Assembly: GCA_003223115.1 (NCBI GenBank) | Contig: QHXW01000225.1 | Location: forward strand, 1 to 64,000 | Origin: Acidobacteriota bacterium | GTDB taxonomy: Bacteria > Acidobacteriota > Terriglobia > Bryobacterales > Bryobacteraceae | Length of the DNA stretch: 64,000 bases | Direction of reading: 5' to 3' | Shown here: positions 27,188 to 36,741 of the stretch, piece after piece | Numbering within the stretch: position 1 is the first letter of the stretch | Layout: each line of letters begins with the position of its first letter | The notes under the pieces: model-generated | The model's input: the letters and a program-made list of their open reading frames with translations, nothing else | What the model was told of the DNA's origin: nothing | Database searches by the model: none | Position numbers and translations under genes: made by a program

Positions 27188-27399
27188 GGAAAGGCCCTGC
27201 TGGCCGCGGATGTAGGCGAAAAACTGCTCGAGTCCCCGGCTCGGACGCGTAGTTACGATTTCCTACTCAACCTGCCTGGAGCCCGGTTCGTGATTGTCTC
27301 GACCAAGAGACCCGGGACCAGGGGGCAACGTAGCTCCTGGACGACGGAGCATGCTCATGAATCTGTCCGTAATCAACTACGCAGTCCCCCTCGCCCAAA

Positions 27400-27978
27400 C
27401 TAGCGCTTTACCTCGGCACCAGCGGCTGCGGTCTGCGTGTGACCCGTCGCAGGGGTCGACGCGTTTTGCGGTCGAGGCTGCTGCTGTTGTGCAGGGGACT
27501 TAGACGGCTCAGATTTGACGATGTCGATGCTTCCTTTGAAGTACGCCCCGTCTTCGATGATGATGCGGGCGGTCTTGATGTCTCCAACAAGCCGGGCGTC
27601 TTTCCGGATCTCCAGGCGGTCGCTGGCGTCCACGTTGCCCTGAATGGTTCCGAGGACCACGACTTCGCGCGCTTTCACAGTGGAGTGCACTTTACCGTTC
27701 GGTCCGATCGTGAGCCTGTGCTCTTGCAGTTCGATACTGCCTTCCACGTCGCCGTCGATATAAAGGTCTTCTTTGCTAAAGATCTGACCGTTGATTTTAA
27801 CGGCTTTCCCGATGCTGGCCGAACCACGCGCGCTGTCCGGCTCCGGAGTCGTTTTAAATGGCATGCTCGACAAGGGTGTTGCCTCCTTCTTGGTTTCAAT
27901 AGGATTCGACGGCTGAGCCGCCTGTTTGGGCGCGGGCGGAGTGTCTTCCGAACTGCGTTGTTTATTAAATATACTCAC
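27400..27978 (-). CDS. Bactofilin (polymer-forming cytoskeletal protein)
   Basis: A 192-aa protein with a central beta-helix bactofilin domain: IGKAVKINGQIFSKEDLYID, then VEGSIELQEHRLTIGPNGKV and VVVLGTIQGNVDASD. Flanking Pro/Gln/Ala-rich tails are disordered, as usual. Bactofilins polymerise without nucleotide and organise the cell envelope. The start is GTG 27978 with AGGAGG upstream. It is the first gene of a short minus-strand unit with the methyltransferase-like gene. Confidence 0.92.
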   Translation of the reverse strand: MSIFNKQRSSEDTPPAPKQAAQPSNPIETKKEATPLSSMPFKTTPEPDSARGSASIGKAVKINGQIFSKEDLYIDGDVEGSIELQEHRLTIGPNGKVHSTVKAREVVVLGTIQGNVDASDRLEIRKDARLVGDIKTARIIIEDGAYFKGSIDIVKSEPSKSPAQQQQPRPQNASTPATGHTQTAAAGAEVKR

Positions 27979-28120
27979 GATTGCGGCCCTCCTTGGTATA
28001 AAAAATTACCGTTGCACTCCTGCTGACTTCTTAGTCTATAGGGGAATGTGGAAAAAAGGCAAACTATCCTATGGTTATGAAGAGGCCATGTTGATCCGGC
28101 GTCATTTAAATAGCCATCGG

Positions 28121-28708
28121 TTACTGGTGGGCACCCCCGCCACAGCCCTCAAATTCCCCGTGGGGCGGCCCATCCCAGCCGAGTTCGCGCAGGCCGGTTT
28201 CCGAAGAATAAAAGGCCCGCGCCACCCAATCTTTGAGCCTGCGAAAGTGTTCATAGCCGGGATCTTCGCGCGCGACATCAGTGCCCCAGGTACTCAAGGA
28301 GTGAGGATACGCCAGCAAGTGCAGGAGTTCGAGCTGGCTCGCCTGGGGCGCGTAACGAAACGCGCTACGGTACCGGGACAGGCACTCGCCATCGAGAAAT
28401 GCCAGGCTGTCCACGAACTGCCGTTGCATATCCGGCGTCTCGGCGGCCAATAGCTGATCGATAAACCGGTTGGCCAGTGCCAGTTTAGCGCCCGGCGTTT
28501 CGGTAGCAGGAATCAGGAGGTCGCTGAGAATGACGAGGGTCTCGTTCTGGTGCTCATCCAGGAACTGAGGCTTCCAATCGGACCGGGCAAGCTCTTTTGA
28601 GGCATCATAGTCCGCCGGGAATTCCCGCGCGACAGCCTGGGGAGCTCCGCCAGCCGCAATTCCGGCCGCACCCATCACGGTTCGCCGAAAAAGCTCTCGA
28701 CGATTCAC
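28121..28708 (-). CDS. Tat-exported gluconate 2-dehydrogenase subunit 3-like protein
   Basis: A 195-aa small subunit of membrane-bound GMC-type sugar or alcohol dehydrogenases. The N-terminus MNRRELFRRTVMGAAG is a twin-arginine signal; the domain follows with LVILSDLLIPATETPGAKLA. I chose GTG 28708, which has GGAGG 5 nt before it; the longer frame to 28792 lacks this. It is divergent from its catalytic partner (GMC gene at 28831), with a 122-bp shared promoter region. Confidence 0.87.
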   Translation of the reverse strand: MNRRELFRRTVMGAAGIAAGGAPQAVAREFPADYDASKELARSDWKPQFLDEHQNETLVILSDLLIPATETPGAKLALANRFIDQLLAAETPDMQRQFVDSLAFLDGECLSRYRSAFRYAPQASQLELLHLLAYPHSLSTWGTDVAREDPGYEHFRRLKDWVARAFYSSETGLRELGWDGPPHGEFEGCGGGAHQ

Positions 28709-28830
28709 GTAGCCTCCTTCACAATTCAAGAGTTCATCATAGCGCTTTCCGCAGGAGCCGGACTTGCCTCGGCGCATTGGCGGTGACACCATGGATTTTC
28801 TAAAAGACGATCAGGGAGGAAATTCCATCT

Positions 28831-30513
28831 ATGCCACAGGACTCTCGCACCGAAGTATACGACGCCATCGTGGTGGGCTCAGGCGCAACCGGTGGATGGG
28901 CGGCGAAGCGATTGTCCGAGGCCGGTCTCAAAGTGGCGCTGCTCGAAGCCGGGCGCAATATTTCGCCCAGCGAGTTCACCGAGCACATGCCCGCCTACAA
29001 ATTGAAATATCGCGATCTCTCACCGGAGATCGCGCGCACGCGGCCCGTGCAGAAGCAGTGCTACGCGTGCATGGAGTACAACTACGACTGGTTCGTGGAC
29101 GATGTGCAAAACCCGTACAGTACGCCCGCGGGAAAACCCTTCACCTGGCAGCGGCTGCGGATCGTCGGCGGGCGAACGCTGGTTTGGGGCCGCCAGAGCT
29201 ACCGCTTGAGCGACCTGGATTTCAAAGCCGCCTCGCACGATGGTTACGGCGAAGACTGGCCATTCTCCTACAAAGACCTGGCGCCCTATTACGACATTGT
29301 CGAAGATTATGTGGGCATCAGCGGCGCGGCAGAAGGGAATGACGCCCTGCCCGACGGCCACTTTTTACCTCCCATGAAAATGACCTGCGGCGAGGTCCAG
29401 CTGCGCGATCGCGTGAAGGATAAATTCCGGCGCACTGTAACCATTGGCCGCACAGCGATTCTGACGAAGAATCACAACGGGCGCGCGGCATGCCACTACT
29501 GCGGACCCTGCGAGCGGGGCTGCGTGACGTTTTCCTACTTCAGCAGCCCGTTCACCACCGTGAAAGATGCGCTGAAAACCGGCAAGTGCAAGCTGATCAC
29601 CAACGCCGTGGTGAGCCACATCGACATGGACAACGGTGAGAACAAAGCTCAGGGAGTGACGTACGTCGACCGGGTCACGCATATGACATACCAGGTCCGC
29701 GGGCGGGTAGTTATTCTGTGCGCGCAGGCGCTCGAATCGACACGCCTCCTGCTCAACTCGAAAACACGCGTTTACACAAATGGACTCGGGAATTCGAGTG
29801 GCGCATTGGGCCACTATCTGATGGACCACGCGGTGGGAGCAGGCGCGGCAGCCGAAATACCGGAGTTGGCCACCAAATACAGCGCCAGCCAGCCGCACCG
29901 CGCGAATGGAATTTACCTAATCCGTTTTCGCAATCTGCACAAGGGGCCGCAACATCAGCGCTTCATTCGCGGATACGGATATCAGGGCGACGCCGGCATG
30001 AGTTTTAACTTTGGCGCCGAGGGATTCGGCGCACGATACAAAGCGGCGGTGGTGCGCGGAACGTATGGGATCTCGCTCGGTGCATTCGGCGAGTCGTTGG
30101 GTCGCTGGGACAATTTCTGCGAAATCGATCCGAACCTGAAAGACGCCTGGGGAATCCCGGCGCTGAAGATCCAGATGACGCACGGCGAGAACGAAGCCGC
30201 CATGATGGAGGACGCCGCCGTAGCCGCCGCCGAGATGCTCGAAGCCGCCGGTGCGCAAAACATCCGGATCACCAGCAGGGTGGAGATGCCCGGCATGGCC
30301 ATTCACGAGGTGGGCACGGCGCGCATGGGAAACGATCCAAAGAAATCGGTGCTCAACGCTTATAACCAGACGCATGATGTGAAAAATGTGTTTGTGACCG
30401 ATGGCGCGTGCTACGTCTCGTCGGCCTGCCAGAACCCCACGCTCACGATGATGGCGATTACGGTGAGAGCGAGCGACCACCTGGTGGAGCGGTTCAAGAA
30501 AAACGAGGTGTAA
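28831..30513 (+). CDS. GMC-family oxidoreductase (gluconate 2-dehydrogenase large-subunit type)
   Basis: A 560-aa FAD enzyme oxidising sugars, sugar acids or alcohols. The FAD site VVGSGATGGWAAKRL is at residues 14-28, with GGRTLVWGRQSYRL near 115. The Cys-rich CHYCGPCERGC (residues about 214-224) and the C-terminal HEVGTARMG and NPTLTMMAITVRASDHL match the gluconate-dehydrogenase branch. It lacks its own signal, so export with the Tat-tagged subunit is likely. A good GGAGG precedes ATG 28831. Confidence 0.9.
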   Translation: MPQDSRTEVYDAIVVGSGATGGWAAKRLSEAGLKVALLEAGRNISPSEFTEHMPAYKLKYRDLSPEIARTRPVQKQCYACMEYNYDWFVDDVQNPYSTPAGKPFTWQRLRIVGGRTLVWGRQSYRLSDLDFKAASHDGYGEDWPFSYKDLAPYYDIVEDYVGISGAAEGNDALPDGHFLPPMKMTCGEVQLRDRVKDKFRRTVTIGRTAILTKNHNGRAACHYCGPCERGCVTFSYFSSPFTTVKDALKTGKCKLITNAVVSHIDMDNGENKAQGVTYVDRVTHMTYQVRGRVVILCAQALESTRLLLNSKTRVYTNGLGNSSGALGHYLMDHAVGAGAAAEIPELATKYSASQPHRANGIYLIRFRNLHKGPQHQRFIRGYGYQGDAGMSFNFGAEGFGARYKAAVVRGTYGISLGAFGESLGRWDNFCEIDPNLKDAWGIPALKIQMTHGENEAAMMEDAAVAAAEMLEAAGAQNIRITSRVEMPGMAIHEVGTARMGNDPKKSVLNAYNQTHDVKNVFVTDGACYVSSACQNPTLTMMAITVRASDHLVERFKKNEV

Positions 30514-30615
30514 AGGCTTCGTTGGAGACGCCCAGGCGTCGCGGCATAATGATTGCGGTGGCGAAGGCGTGCATGTACAGTGCGCCGATGCCGTCATCTG
30601 AAGGACAATGAAACC

Positions 30616-30807
30616 ATGAGCGGAATTCAGTACGTGACCGACGAGAAGGGCCGCAAGGTCGGTGTTCTGATCGACCTGAAAAAACACGGGGCCATCTGGG
30701 AGGACTTCTGGGACGGTCTGGTCTCTGAATCGCGCCGGAAGGAAAAGGGCATTCTTAACGAGCAATGCCGCGCAACCCGCCTGAAACGCACTCGCCCGCG
30801 TGGTTAA
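30616..30807 (+). CDS. Antitoxin of the RelE-type pair
   Basis: A 63-aa protein, MSGIQYVTDEKGRKVGVLID and a Lys/Arg-rich tail, of the kind found upstream of RelE/ParE toxins. ATG 30616 is preceded by a weak GGA. Its stop overlaps the toxin start by 8 nt. It likely binds the toxin and the operon promoter. Confidence 0.75.
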   Translation: MSGIQYVTDEKGRKVGVLIDLKKHGAIWEDFWDGLVSESRRKEKGILNEQCRATRLKRTRPRG

Positions 30808-31060
30808 ATATTCTCTCGAAATCAAGCGGTCGGCGCAAAAGGAATTGGATGCGCTCGATGATGCGTTTTTCACCCGCATGGACCGGAAAATTCTGACGCT
30901 CGCGGACAATCCCCGGCCCGCAGGATGCAAAAAGTTGAAAGGCTACAAGGACCAGTGGCGCGTTCGGGTCGGTGACTGGCGCGAGGTGTACATCATCGAC
31001 GACGCGTCGAAACTCGTCAGCATCACTCGCGTTGCTCATCGCCGTGAGGCTTACGAGTAA
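30800..31060 (+). CDS. RelE/ParE-superfamily toxin
   Basis: An 86-aa mRNA-interferase-like toxin starting at GTG 30800. It shows YSLEIKRSAQKELDALDD, LADNPRPAGCKKLKGYKDQW and RVRVGDWREVYIIDDASKL, the typical RelE helix-sheet order with basic catalytic residues. RelE toxins cut mRNA in the ribosomal A site. Translational coupling with the antitoxin is seen as an 8-nt overlap. Confidence 0.88.
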   Translation: MVKYSLEIKRSAQKELDALDDAFFTRMDRKILTLADNPRPAGCKKLKGYKDQWRVRVGDWREVYIIDDASKLVSITRVAHRREAYE

Positions 31061-31601
31061 GACCAAGAACTTTCGAGCGGCCGTGTTGCGGACTGTCCGG
31101 AAATGGGATTTTGGTTCGTTTCGCGAGAACGCCGTGAGGCACGCCATGCGCCACTTTTTCAATCGGTTGGACAACATAGCTCATGCATAACACGAGGCGC
31201 AGCGGGATTTTGTCAGGGAAGGAAGGTTTTGACCGGCGGTCAGGTTTCGAAGAACTAACGGAACTGGAAACTTTGAGATATAAAGAGGCAATGCCTAGCT
31301 TAGAAATGCCTAGCTTGGCTATGCCTAGCTACCAATGGTCTCCAGGAACGCTTGGCATGCTGTTTGGCCGGATGAGTTGATTCGGCTCGGTGACAAGATC
31401 CTACCGGCCGATCACAGGACCCGGTGCTACAGGCGGCGCTGCAGAGGTTAAGCCGTGCTCGTCCGGAGTCGACCGGTCTGCGACCACCGGGTTGAGAGGA
31501 TCAAGAGAAGCGAGGTGTAGACACGCGGCGCTTGTCCGGTGATTCAGCAGCGCCGATCCGCAACTGCTCAGGTTCCCGCCAAACTGACTAATATAGAATC
31601 C
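31061..31601. other. Non-coding gap between RelE and the M24 peptidase
   Basis: No convincing gene. A plus-strand frame at 31183-31380 spans the tandem repeat below. A minus-strand frame ends at 31401 with a Pro/Ala-rich tail and could be a degraded C-terminus, but it continues as the shadow of the peptidase gene. No tRNA, terminator or promoter stood out. Confidence 0.45.
31291..31335 (+). repeat. Three 15-bp tandem repeats with CCTAGCT core
   Basis: ATGCCTAGCT begins at 31291, 31306 and 31321, a period of exactly 15 bp, with the last five bases of each unit varying. If translated in the plus frame it gives MPSLEMPSLAMPSY. CTAG, usually rare in bacteria, occurs in every unit. Confidence 0.85.
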
Positions 31602-32873
31602 ATGCTCACACGCCGCCGCATGCTGGCCGGCGCCGGTCTCTCGGCCAACTCCGCACTTGCCCAATCCGCCAAACGTGAAAATGCTGCCCCGGATGCGCGG
31701 TTCGCACATCTCAAGCGCCGCCGCGACGAGGCCAAACCCATTACCGTAGAGGAACGGCGCGAGCGCATTGAAAGAGCGCACCATCTGATGACCGAAGGCA
31801 AATTGGATGCCATCGGCATGATCGGAGGCACTTCGCTGGTTTACTTCACCAACATCCACTGGTGGAACAGCGAGCGCTTTTTTGCCATGGTGATGCCGGC
31901 GCGCGGCGAGCCGTTCTACGTCTGTCCGGCATTCGAAGAGGCGCGGGCGAGAGAGCAGATTGCCTCGGGCCCCGGTGGCTCAAACGCTCAGGTGCTGACC
32001 TGGCAAGAGGATGAAGATCCGTACAAACTGTTCGCCCAAGGGCTGAAGCAGCGTGGGCTCGCGACCTCACGTTTGGGGATGGAGGAAGAGATTCCGTTCG
32101 TTTTCGCGGATGGAATCGCGAAGGCTGCGCCGTCGCTGACCATCAGCAGCGCAACACCGGTCACCGCGGGCTGCCGCCAGATCAAGAGCGCGCATGAGAT
32201 CGAGCTGATGCGGCTGGCCTCGCACGTCACGCTAGAAGCTTACGAGGCCGCGTGGAAACTTCTCCGAGATGGTATGACGCAGAACGAATTTGCGGGATTG
32301 GTTTCAGCGGCTCACGACAAGCTCGGATTTCAGGGAGGCGCCGGGGTGCAGGTGGGCGAGTACTCTGCCAACCCGCATGGGTCGCGCAAGCCACAGGTGA
32401 TCCGCCAAGGCGCCATTCTGCTGATCGACGGCGGATGCAAGGTGGAAGGTTACCAGTCCGATATCAGCCGCACATTTGTTCTCGGGAAACCCACGGACAA
32501 GATGCAACGCGTCTTCGAGATCGTGGACAACGCCCAGGCCACCGCACTGAAGACGGCCCGGCCGGGCGTGGCATGCGAAGCCGTGGATCACGCAGCGCGA
32601 CAGCTCATCGAAGAAGCCGGCTTTGGACCGAGGTATAGATATTTCACGCATCGCGTGGGGCACGGCATCGGCCTGGACGGACACGAATGGCCGTATCTCG
32701 TACGGGGCAACAGATTGCCGCTACAAGCACACATGACGTTGAGTGATGAGCCTGGTATCTATATTCCCGGGGAATTCGGCGTGCGCCTGGAAGATGACAT
32801 GCACATCACCGAGGACGGCGCCGAATTATTCACGCCGCAGAGCCCGTCGCTCGAGCATCCGTTCGGGGGCTAG
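31602..32873 (+). CDS. Exported M24-family metallopeptidase (Xaa-Pro peptidase-like)
   Basis: A 423-aa protein with a Tat-like N-terminus (MLTRRRMLAGAGLSANSALA) and a pita-bread fold. The five metal ligands are present: Asp276 (LIDGGCKVEG), Asp287 (YQSDISRTF), His354 (RVGHGIGLDGHE), Glu383 (LSDEPGIYIPG) and Glu397 (GVRLEDDMHI). M24 enzymes remove N-terminal residues before proline or cleave creatine-like substrates. ATG 31602 was chosen for the signal. Export suggests peptide scavenging. Confidence 0.9.
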   Translation: MLTRRRMLAGAGLSANSALAQSAKRENAAPDARFAHLKRRRDEAKPITVEERRERIERAHHLMTEGKLDAIGMIGGTSLVYFTNIHWWNSERFFAMVMPARGEPFYVCPAFEEARAREQIASGPGGSNAQVLTWQEDEDPYKLFAQGLKQRGLATSRLGMEEEIPFVFADGIAKAAPSLTISSATPVTAGCRQIKSAHEIELMRLASHVTLEAYEAAWKLLRDGMTQNEFAGLVSAAHDKLGFQGGAGVQVGEYSANPHGSRKPQVIRQGAILLIDGGCKVEGYQSDISRTFVLGKPTDKMQRVFEIVDNAQATALKTARPGVACEAVDHAARQLIEEAGFGPRYRYFTHRVGHGIGLDGHEWPYLVRGNRLPLQAHMTLSDEPGIYIPGEFGVRLEDDMHITEDGAELFTPQSPSLEHPFGG

Positions 32874-32928
32874 CGCACAAAAGACCGCGCGTTGCCGAAC
32901 ATTGGTTCGGTGACGACAATAGGGGGTC

Positions 32929-35330
32929 ATGCGCCCGAGACCCGCTCTGTTGTTTCTCGCATTGATGATCGCTTCCCTGCCCGTCGCCGCCCAGGACTTC
33001 AAAGAATCAGCCGGAACTGAAGCACGGATTGACGCGCTGTTGTCGCAGATGACGACCGAAGAAAGGCCGGTCAGATGACGCAGGTGACCATCGACCTGAT
33101 ATCGAAGCCTCCCCGCCCCGGCGCACCGCATGAACTCGATGCGGCGAAGCTCGAGACCGCAATTTGGCGCTACAAAGTGGGCTCGATTCTCAATGTCCAA
33201 GAGCACTCCTACACCGTCGAGAACTGGCAGCAGATTATCAATCAGATTCAGGACGCCGCCGCTAAGACCAGACTCAAGATACCGGTGCTTTACGGTTTGG
33301 ATTCCATACATGGCGCCGATTACGTAACGGGGGCGACGCTATTTCCCCAAGTCATCGCGACGGCCGCGACGTGGAATCCGGAGCTGGCACAGCGAGCTGG
33401 TGAAATTTCGGCGTTTCAGACGCGGGCGGCAGGCGTGCCGTGGAATTTTTATCCTGTGCTGGACATCGGGCGGCAGCCGCTGTGGCCGCGCATGTGGGAA
33501 ACATTCGGTGAGGACGTCTTGCTGGCGACCGAGATGGGAAAAGCCTACATGCGAGGCTTGCAGGGCAATGACATCGGCGCCAAAGACAAAGTTGCGGCAT
33601 GCCTTAAACACTACGCCGGTTACAGTCTGCCGATGAATGGCCAGGACCGCACTCCGGCCTGGATTGACGAGCGTACGCTGCGGCAATATGTCTTGCCGAC
33701 ATTCGAAGCCGGTGTCAAAGCAAGCGTCGCGACCGTGATGTTGAACTCCGGCGAGATTAACGGCGTTCCCGGGCACGCGAACGATCACCTGTTGACCGAA
33801 ATTCTAAAACAAGAGTGGGGGTTCAAAGGCTTCGTTGTGTCTGATTGGGCCGATGTCAAGCGGCTGCACACGCGGGATCGTGTGGCGGACTCGCCCAAAG
33901 CCGCGGTGCGAATGGCCGTGATGGCGGGCGTCGACATGAGCATGGTGCCGATGGATTACAGTTTCTACGACGCCGTGCTTCAGTCGATCAAAGATGGCTC
34001 GGTTCCGATGTCGCGCATTGATCACGCCGTGCGGCGCATCCTGCTTGTGAAATTCATGACCGGGCTGTTCGAGAACCCTAGACCCGACCCCGCCATGCAG
34101 GCACGTTTCCATCAGCCCGAATTCGACGCCGCGAATCTCGAAGCGGTGTACGAATCCATCACCCTGCTGAAAAATGGCAGCGTTCTGCCTCTGGCGCACG
34201 AACGCAAAATTCTGGTGACGGGTCCCACAGCGAACTTGTGGTCGGCGCTCAACAGCGGCTGGACCATTACCTGGCAAGGCGATCAGGAAGATCTCTATCC
34301 CAAAGAAAGCCGACGATCGTGAAAGCCATCCAGACCGCGGCGGGTGAGGACAAGGTGACTTCGTACCAGGAACCACGTTTGATCGGGAGATTGATATCGG
34401 AGCGGCAGTATCGGCGGCTGCCAAGGTGGACGTGATTATCGCCTGCCTGGGTGAGAGAGCCTATTGCGAAACGCCCGGCAACATCAACCCAAAAACGGCG
34501 GTTAAGAGCCCGCCATATGAGCGTTCCTCTTCAGCCGCAAATATTTGCAGCAATGGCATTTGTCACCCATTGGGTGAAGTGCGCAGCAGTTGGAACACCA
34601 GACAGGTCTCGGACGTGCCAAGAGGGCTCAGCGTCAATTGCCTTTTGTAGGATCAAAGACCTCACGTTGGATGAGGCCCAGCGTCGGCTGGTCGCCGAAC
34701 TGGCGGCCACGGGCAAGGCCGATTATCACCGTCCTCGACGAGGGCCGCCCGCGCGTAATTCGTGACATTGTGCGGCATTCTCAGGCGGTGGTCATGGCCT
34801 ACCTGCCCGGAATGGGAGGCGGCCGGGCCATTGCAGACGTGCTATTTGGCGCGGTGAATCCAAGCGGTAGGCTCCCGGTCAGTTATCCGCGCTTTCCGAA
34901 CGGATACACAACCTACGATTACAAGGCGGCCGAAAATCTGGAGGGAAACCGGGTAGAGCCGGAGTTCGAATTCGGATCGGGCTCGAGCTACACGACCTTT
35001 GAATATTCCGGCTTGAAATTGAGCGGCGACGCGCTTTCGCATGCGGGTACCCTGACGGTCAGCGTGAATGTGAAAAATAGCGGTTCGCGGCAGAGAAAGG
35101 AAGTTGTGCAGCTGTATGTGTCCCAGCTTTGCCGCAGCATTTCACCGCCGAACAAGGAGCTGAAGGGATTTCGAAAAATAGATTTGCGCGCGGGTGAAAC
35201 GAGCGCCGTCACGTTCACGCTGAGCGCTGCTGATCTCGCGTTCGTGGGCTTGAATAACACATGGGTGACCGAGCCAGGCCGGTTTCGGGTGAAGGTCGGT
35301 CAGTTGACGAAGGAGTTTACGCTCGAATAA
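32929..35330 (+). pseudogene. GH3 beta-glucosidase, wrecked by four indels and an insertion
   Basis: The repaired protein would be an exported family 3 glucosidase: signal RPALLFLALMIASLPVAAQ, the (beta/alpha)8 domain with the nucleophile motif GFVVSDWADVKRL, the second domain (VVMAYLPGMGGGRAIADVLF) and a C-terminal fibronectin-like domain. Breaks: one base lost near 33062 (TTEE-KAGQMTQV), one near 34308, one near 34372, one gained near 34718, and a 169-bp insertion at 34488-34656. After repair the frames join cleanly. So many lesions in one gene point to a true pseudogene. Confidence 0.85.
34488..34651. mobile_element. Short MITE-like insertion in the GH3 gene, 5-bp target duplication
   Basis: ATCAA occurs on both sides (34483-34487 and 34652-34656). 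Removing the insert and one ATCAA copy joins CETPGNI directly to KDLTLDEAQRRL in frame, as expected for GH3. The ends CCCAAAAACGGCGGTTAAGA and, reversed, CCTACAAAAGGCAATTGACG match at about 12 of 20 positions. No transposase is encoded in the 164 bp, so it was probably mobilised in trans. Confidence 0.75.
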
Positions 35331-35477
35331 CGCGGCTGATCGCGGAACGCCGGCTCGAACCACCACTCACTTACGTTCGTGGCTCGGACGCGTTCGTTGA
35401 ATTTCGCGGGCTTGGGCCCTGAGCAATCAGCTTTCACTGAGTTGCACTACGCCTGCCGATGCGTTGTTATAGAACGG

Positions 35478-36656
35478 ATGAAAACAACCCGCCGTTCGTT
35501 TGTCCTTAGAGCCGCGTTTCCCGCGGCGTTCGCCGGCCTTCCACTCGCGTCCAGAGGGGCGCGGCCAAGTGGCAAGGGCGAATACTTCGCCTACATCGGC
35601 ACGTATACAAAAGGAAAGAGCAAGGGCATCTATGCCTACCGTTTTGATTTCGGCACTGGAAAACTCTCGCCCATAGGCCTGGTGGCGGAATTGGCCAGCC
35701 CATCGTTCCTGGCTGTGGATCCCAAGAGCAAGTACCTCTATGCCGTGAAAGAGGTGAACACGTTCAATGGGAAGAGGGCGGGCGCCGTAAGCGCATTCGC
35801 AATCGAGGGCGGCGGCAAGCTGCGCCTTCTGAACGAGGTCTCTTCTGGCGGCACAGGACCGTGCCATGTCGCGGTGGACAAGACCGGCAGTGACGTTATG
35901 GTGGCGAATTATGACGGTGGGAGCATCGCGATATTGCCGATCGAGCCTGACGGGCGCTTGAAAGAGGCATCGGCGTTTGTGCAGCACAAGGGGAAGAGCG
36001 TAAACCCAGAGCGCCAGGAAGCTCCGCACGCGCACTGCATCAACACTTCACCTGACAATCATTTCGTGCTGGTGGCGGACCTGGGTCTGGATGAAGTTTT
36101 GATCTACCGTTTCGACCCGGCGCGCGGGTCTGTGACTCCGAACAATCCGCCATTTGGCAAAACGCCGCCAGGCGCCGGTCCGCGTCACTTTGCTTTTCAT
36201 CCGAACGGGAGGTTTGTGTACGTGATCAATGAAATTCAATGCACCATGACAACCTTCGCCTGGGATCCAACCCAGGGAAGCTTGACCGCTCTGCAGACCC
36301 TTTCGACAGTCCCCAAAGATCATAAGGTCACCAAGGACGACAGCACGGCCGAGGTGCGCGTCCACCCGTCGGGAAAATTCGTTTACGGTTCAAACCGCGG
36401 CCCGGATAGTATTGCGGTCTTCGGAGTGGATGCCAAAAAGGGAACGCTCACGCCCATTGAGCACGCTCCCACACAAGGCAAGACGCCGCGAGGTTTCAAT
36501 CTCGATCCGAGTGGAAATTACCTGATTACGGGCAACCAGGACAGCGACAACATTGTGGTGTTCAAGGTGGACTCCAAAACCGGCAAGCTCACCTCCACGG
36601 GCCAGAATTTCGAAGTGGGCGCTCCCGTCGATGTGCTGTTCGTGCCGGCAAAGTGA
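35478..36656 (+). CDS. Tat-exported lactonase-like seven-bladed propeller protein
   Basis: A 392-aa protein of the 6-phosphogluconolactonase (YbhE/Pgl) propeller family, with a twin-arginine signal (MKTTRRSFVLRAAFPAAFAG). Repeated blades show ASPSFLAVDPKSKYLYAVKE, NTSPDNHFVLVADLGLDEVL and VRVHPSGKFVYGSNRG. The export signal argues against the cytosolic pentose-phosphate step; a periplasmic sugar-lactone hydrolase is more likely. It precedes an exported enolase-superfamily dehydratase by 85 bp. Confidence 0.85.
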   Translation: MKTTRRSFVLRAAFPAAFAGLPLASRGARPSGKGEYFAYIGTYTKGKSKGIYAYRFDFGTGKLSPIGLVAELASPSFLAVDPKSKYLYAVKEVNTFNGKRAGAVSAFAIEGGGKLRLLNEVSSGGTGPCHVAVDKTGSDVMVANYDGGSIAILPIEPDGRLKEASAFVQHKGKSVNPERQEAPHAHCINTSPDNHFVLVADLGLDEVLIYRFDPARGSVTPNNPPFGKTPPGAGPRHFAFHPNGRFVYVINEIQCTMTTFAWDPTQGSLTALQTLSTVPKDHKVTKDDSTAEVRVHPSGKFVYGSNRGPDSIAVFGVDAKKGTLTPIEHAPTQGKTPRGFNLDPSGNYLITGNQDSDNIVVFKVDSKTGKLTSTGQNFEVGAPVDVLFVPAK

Positions 36657-36741
36657 AACTGGATGGTTCAAATGAGAGAGATCGTCGAGAATTCGCCGCG
36701 CATTCTCCAGGCAGCCGCGTGCGGGATGGGAGATTGAGGGC

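Noticed and set aside
31291-31335. Tandem 15-bp repeats as a CRISPR array
   Set aside because: Units are only 15 bp with no unique spacers and no cas gene in the window.
31401-31859. Minus-strand frame with a Pro/Ala-rich C-terminal tail
   Set aside because: Most of it is antisense to the M24 peptidase; the tail alone is too short to support a gene.
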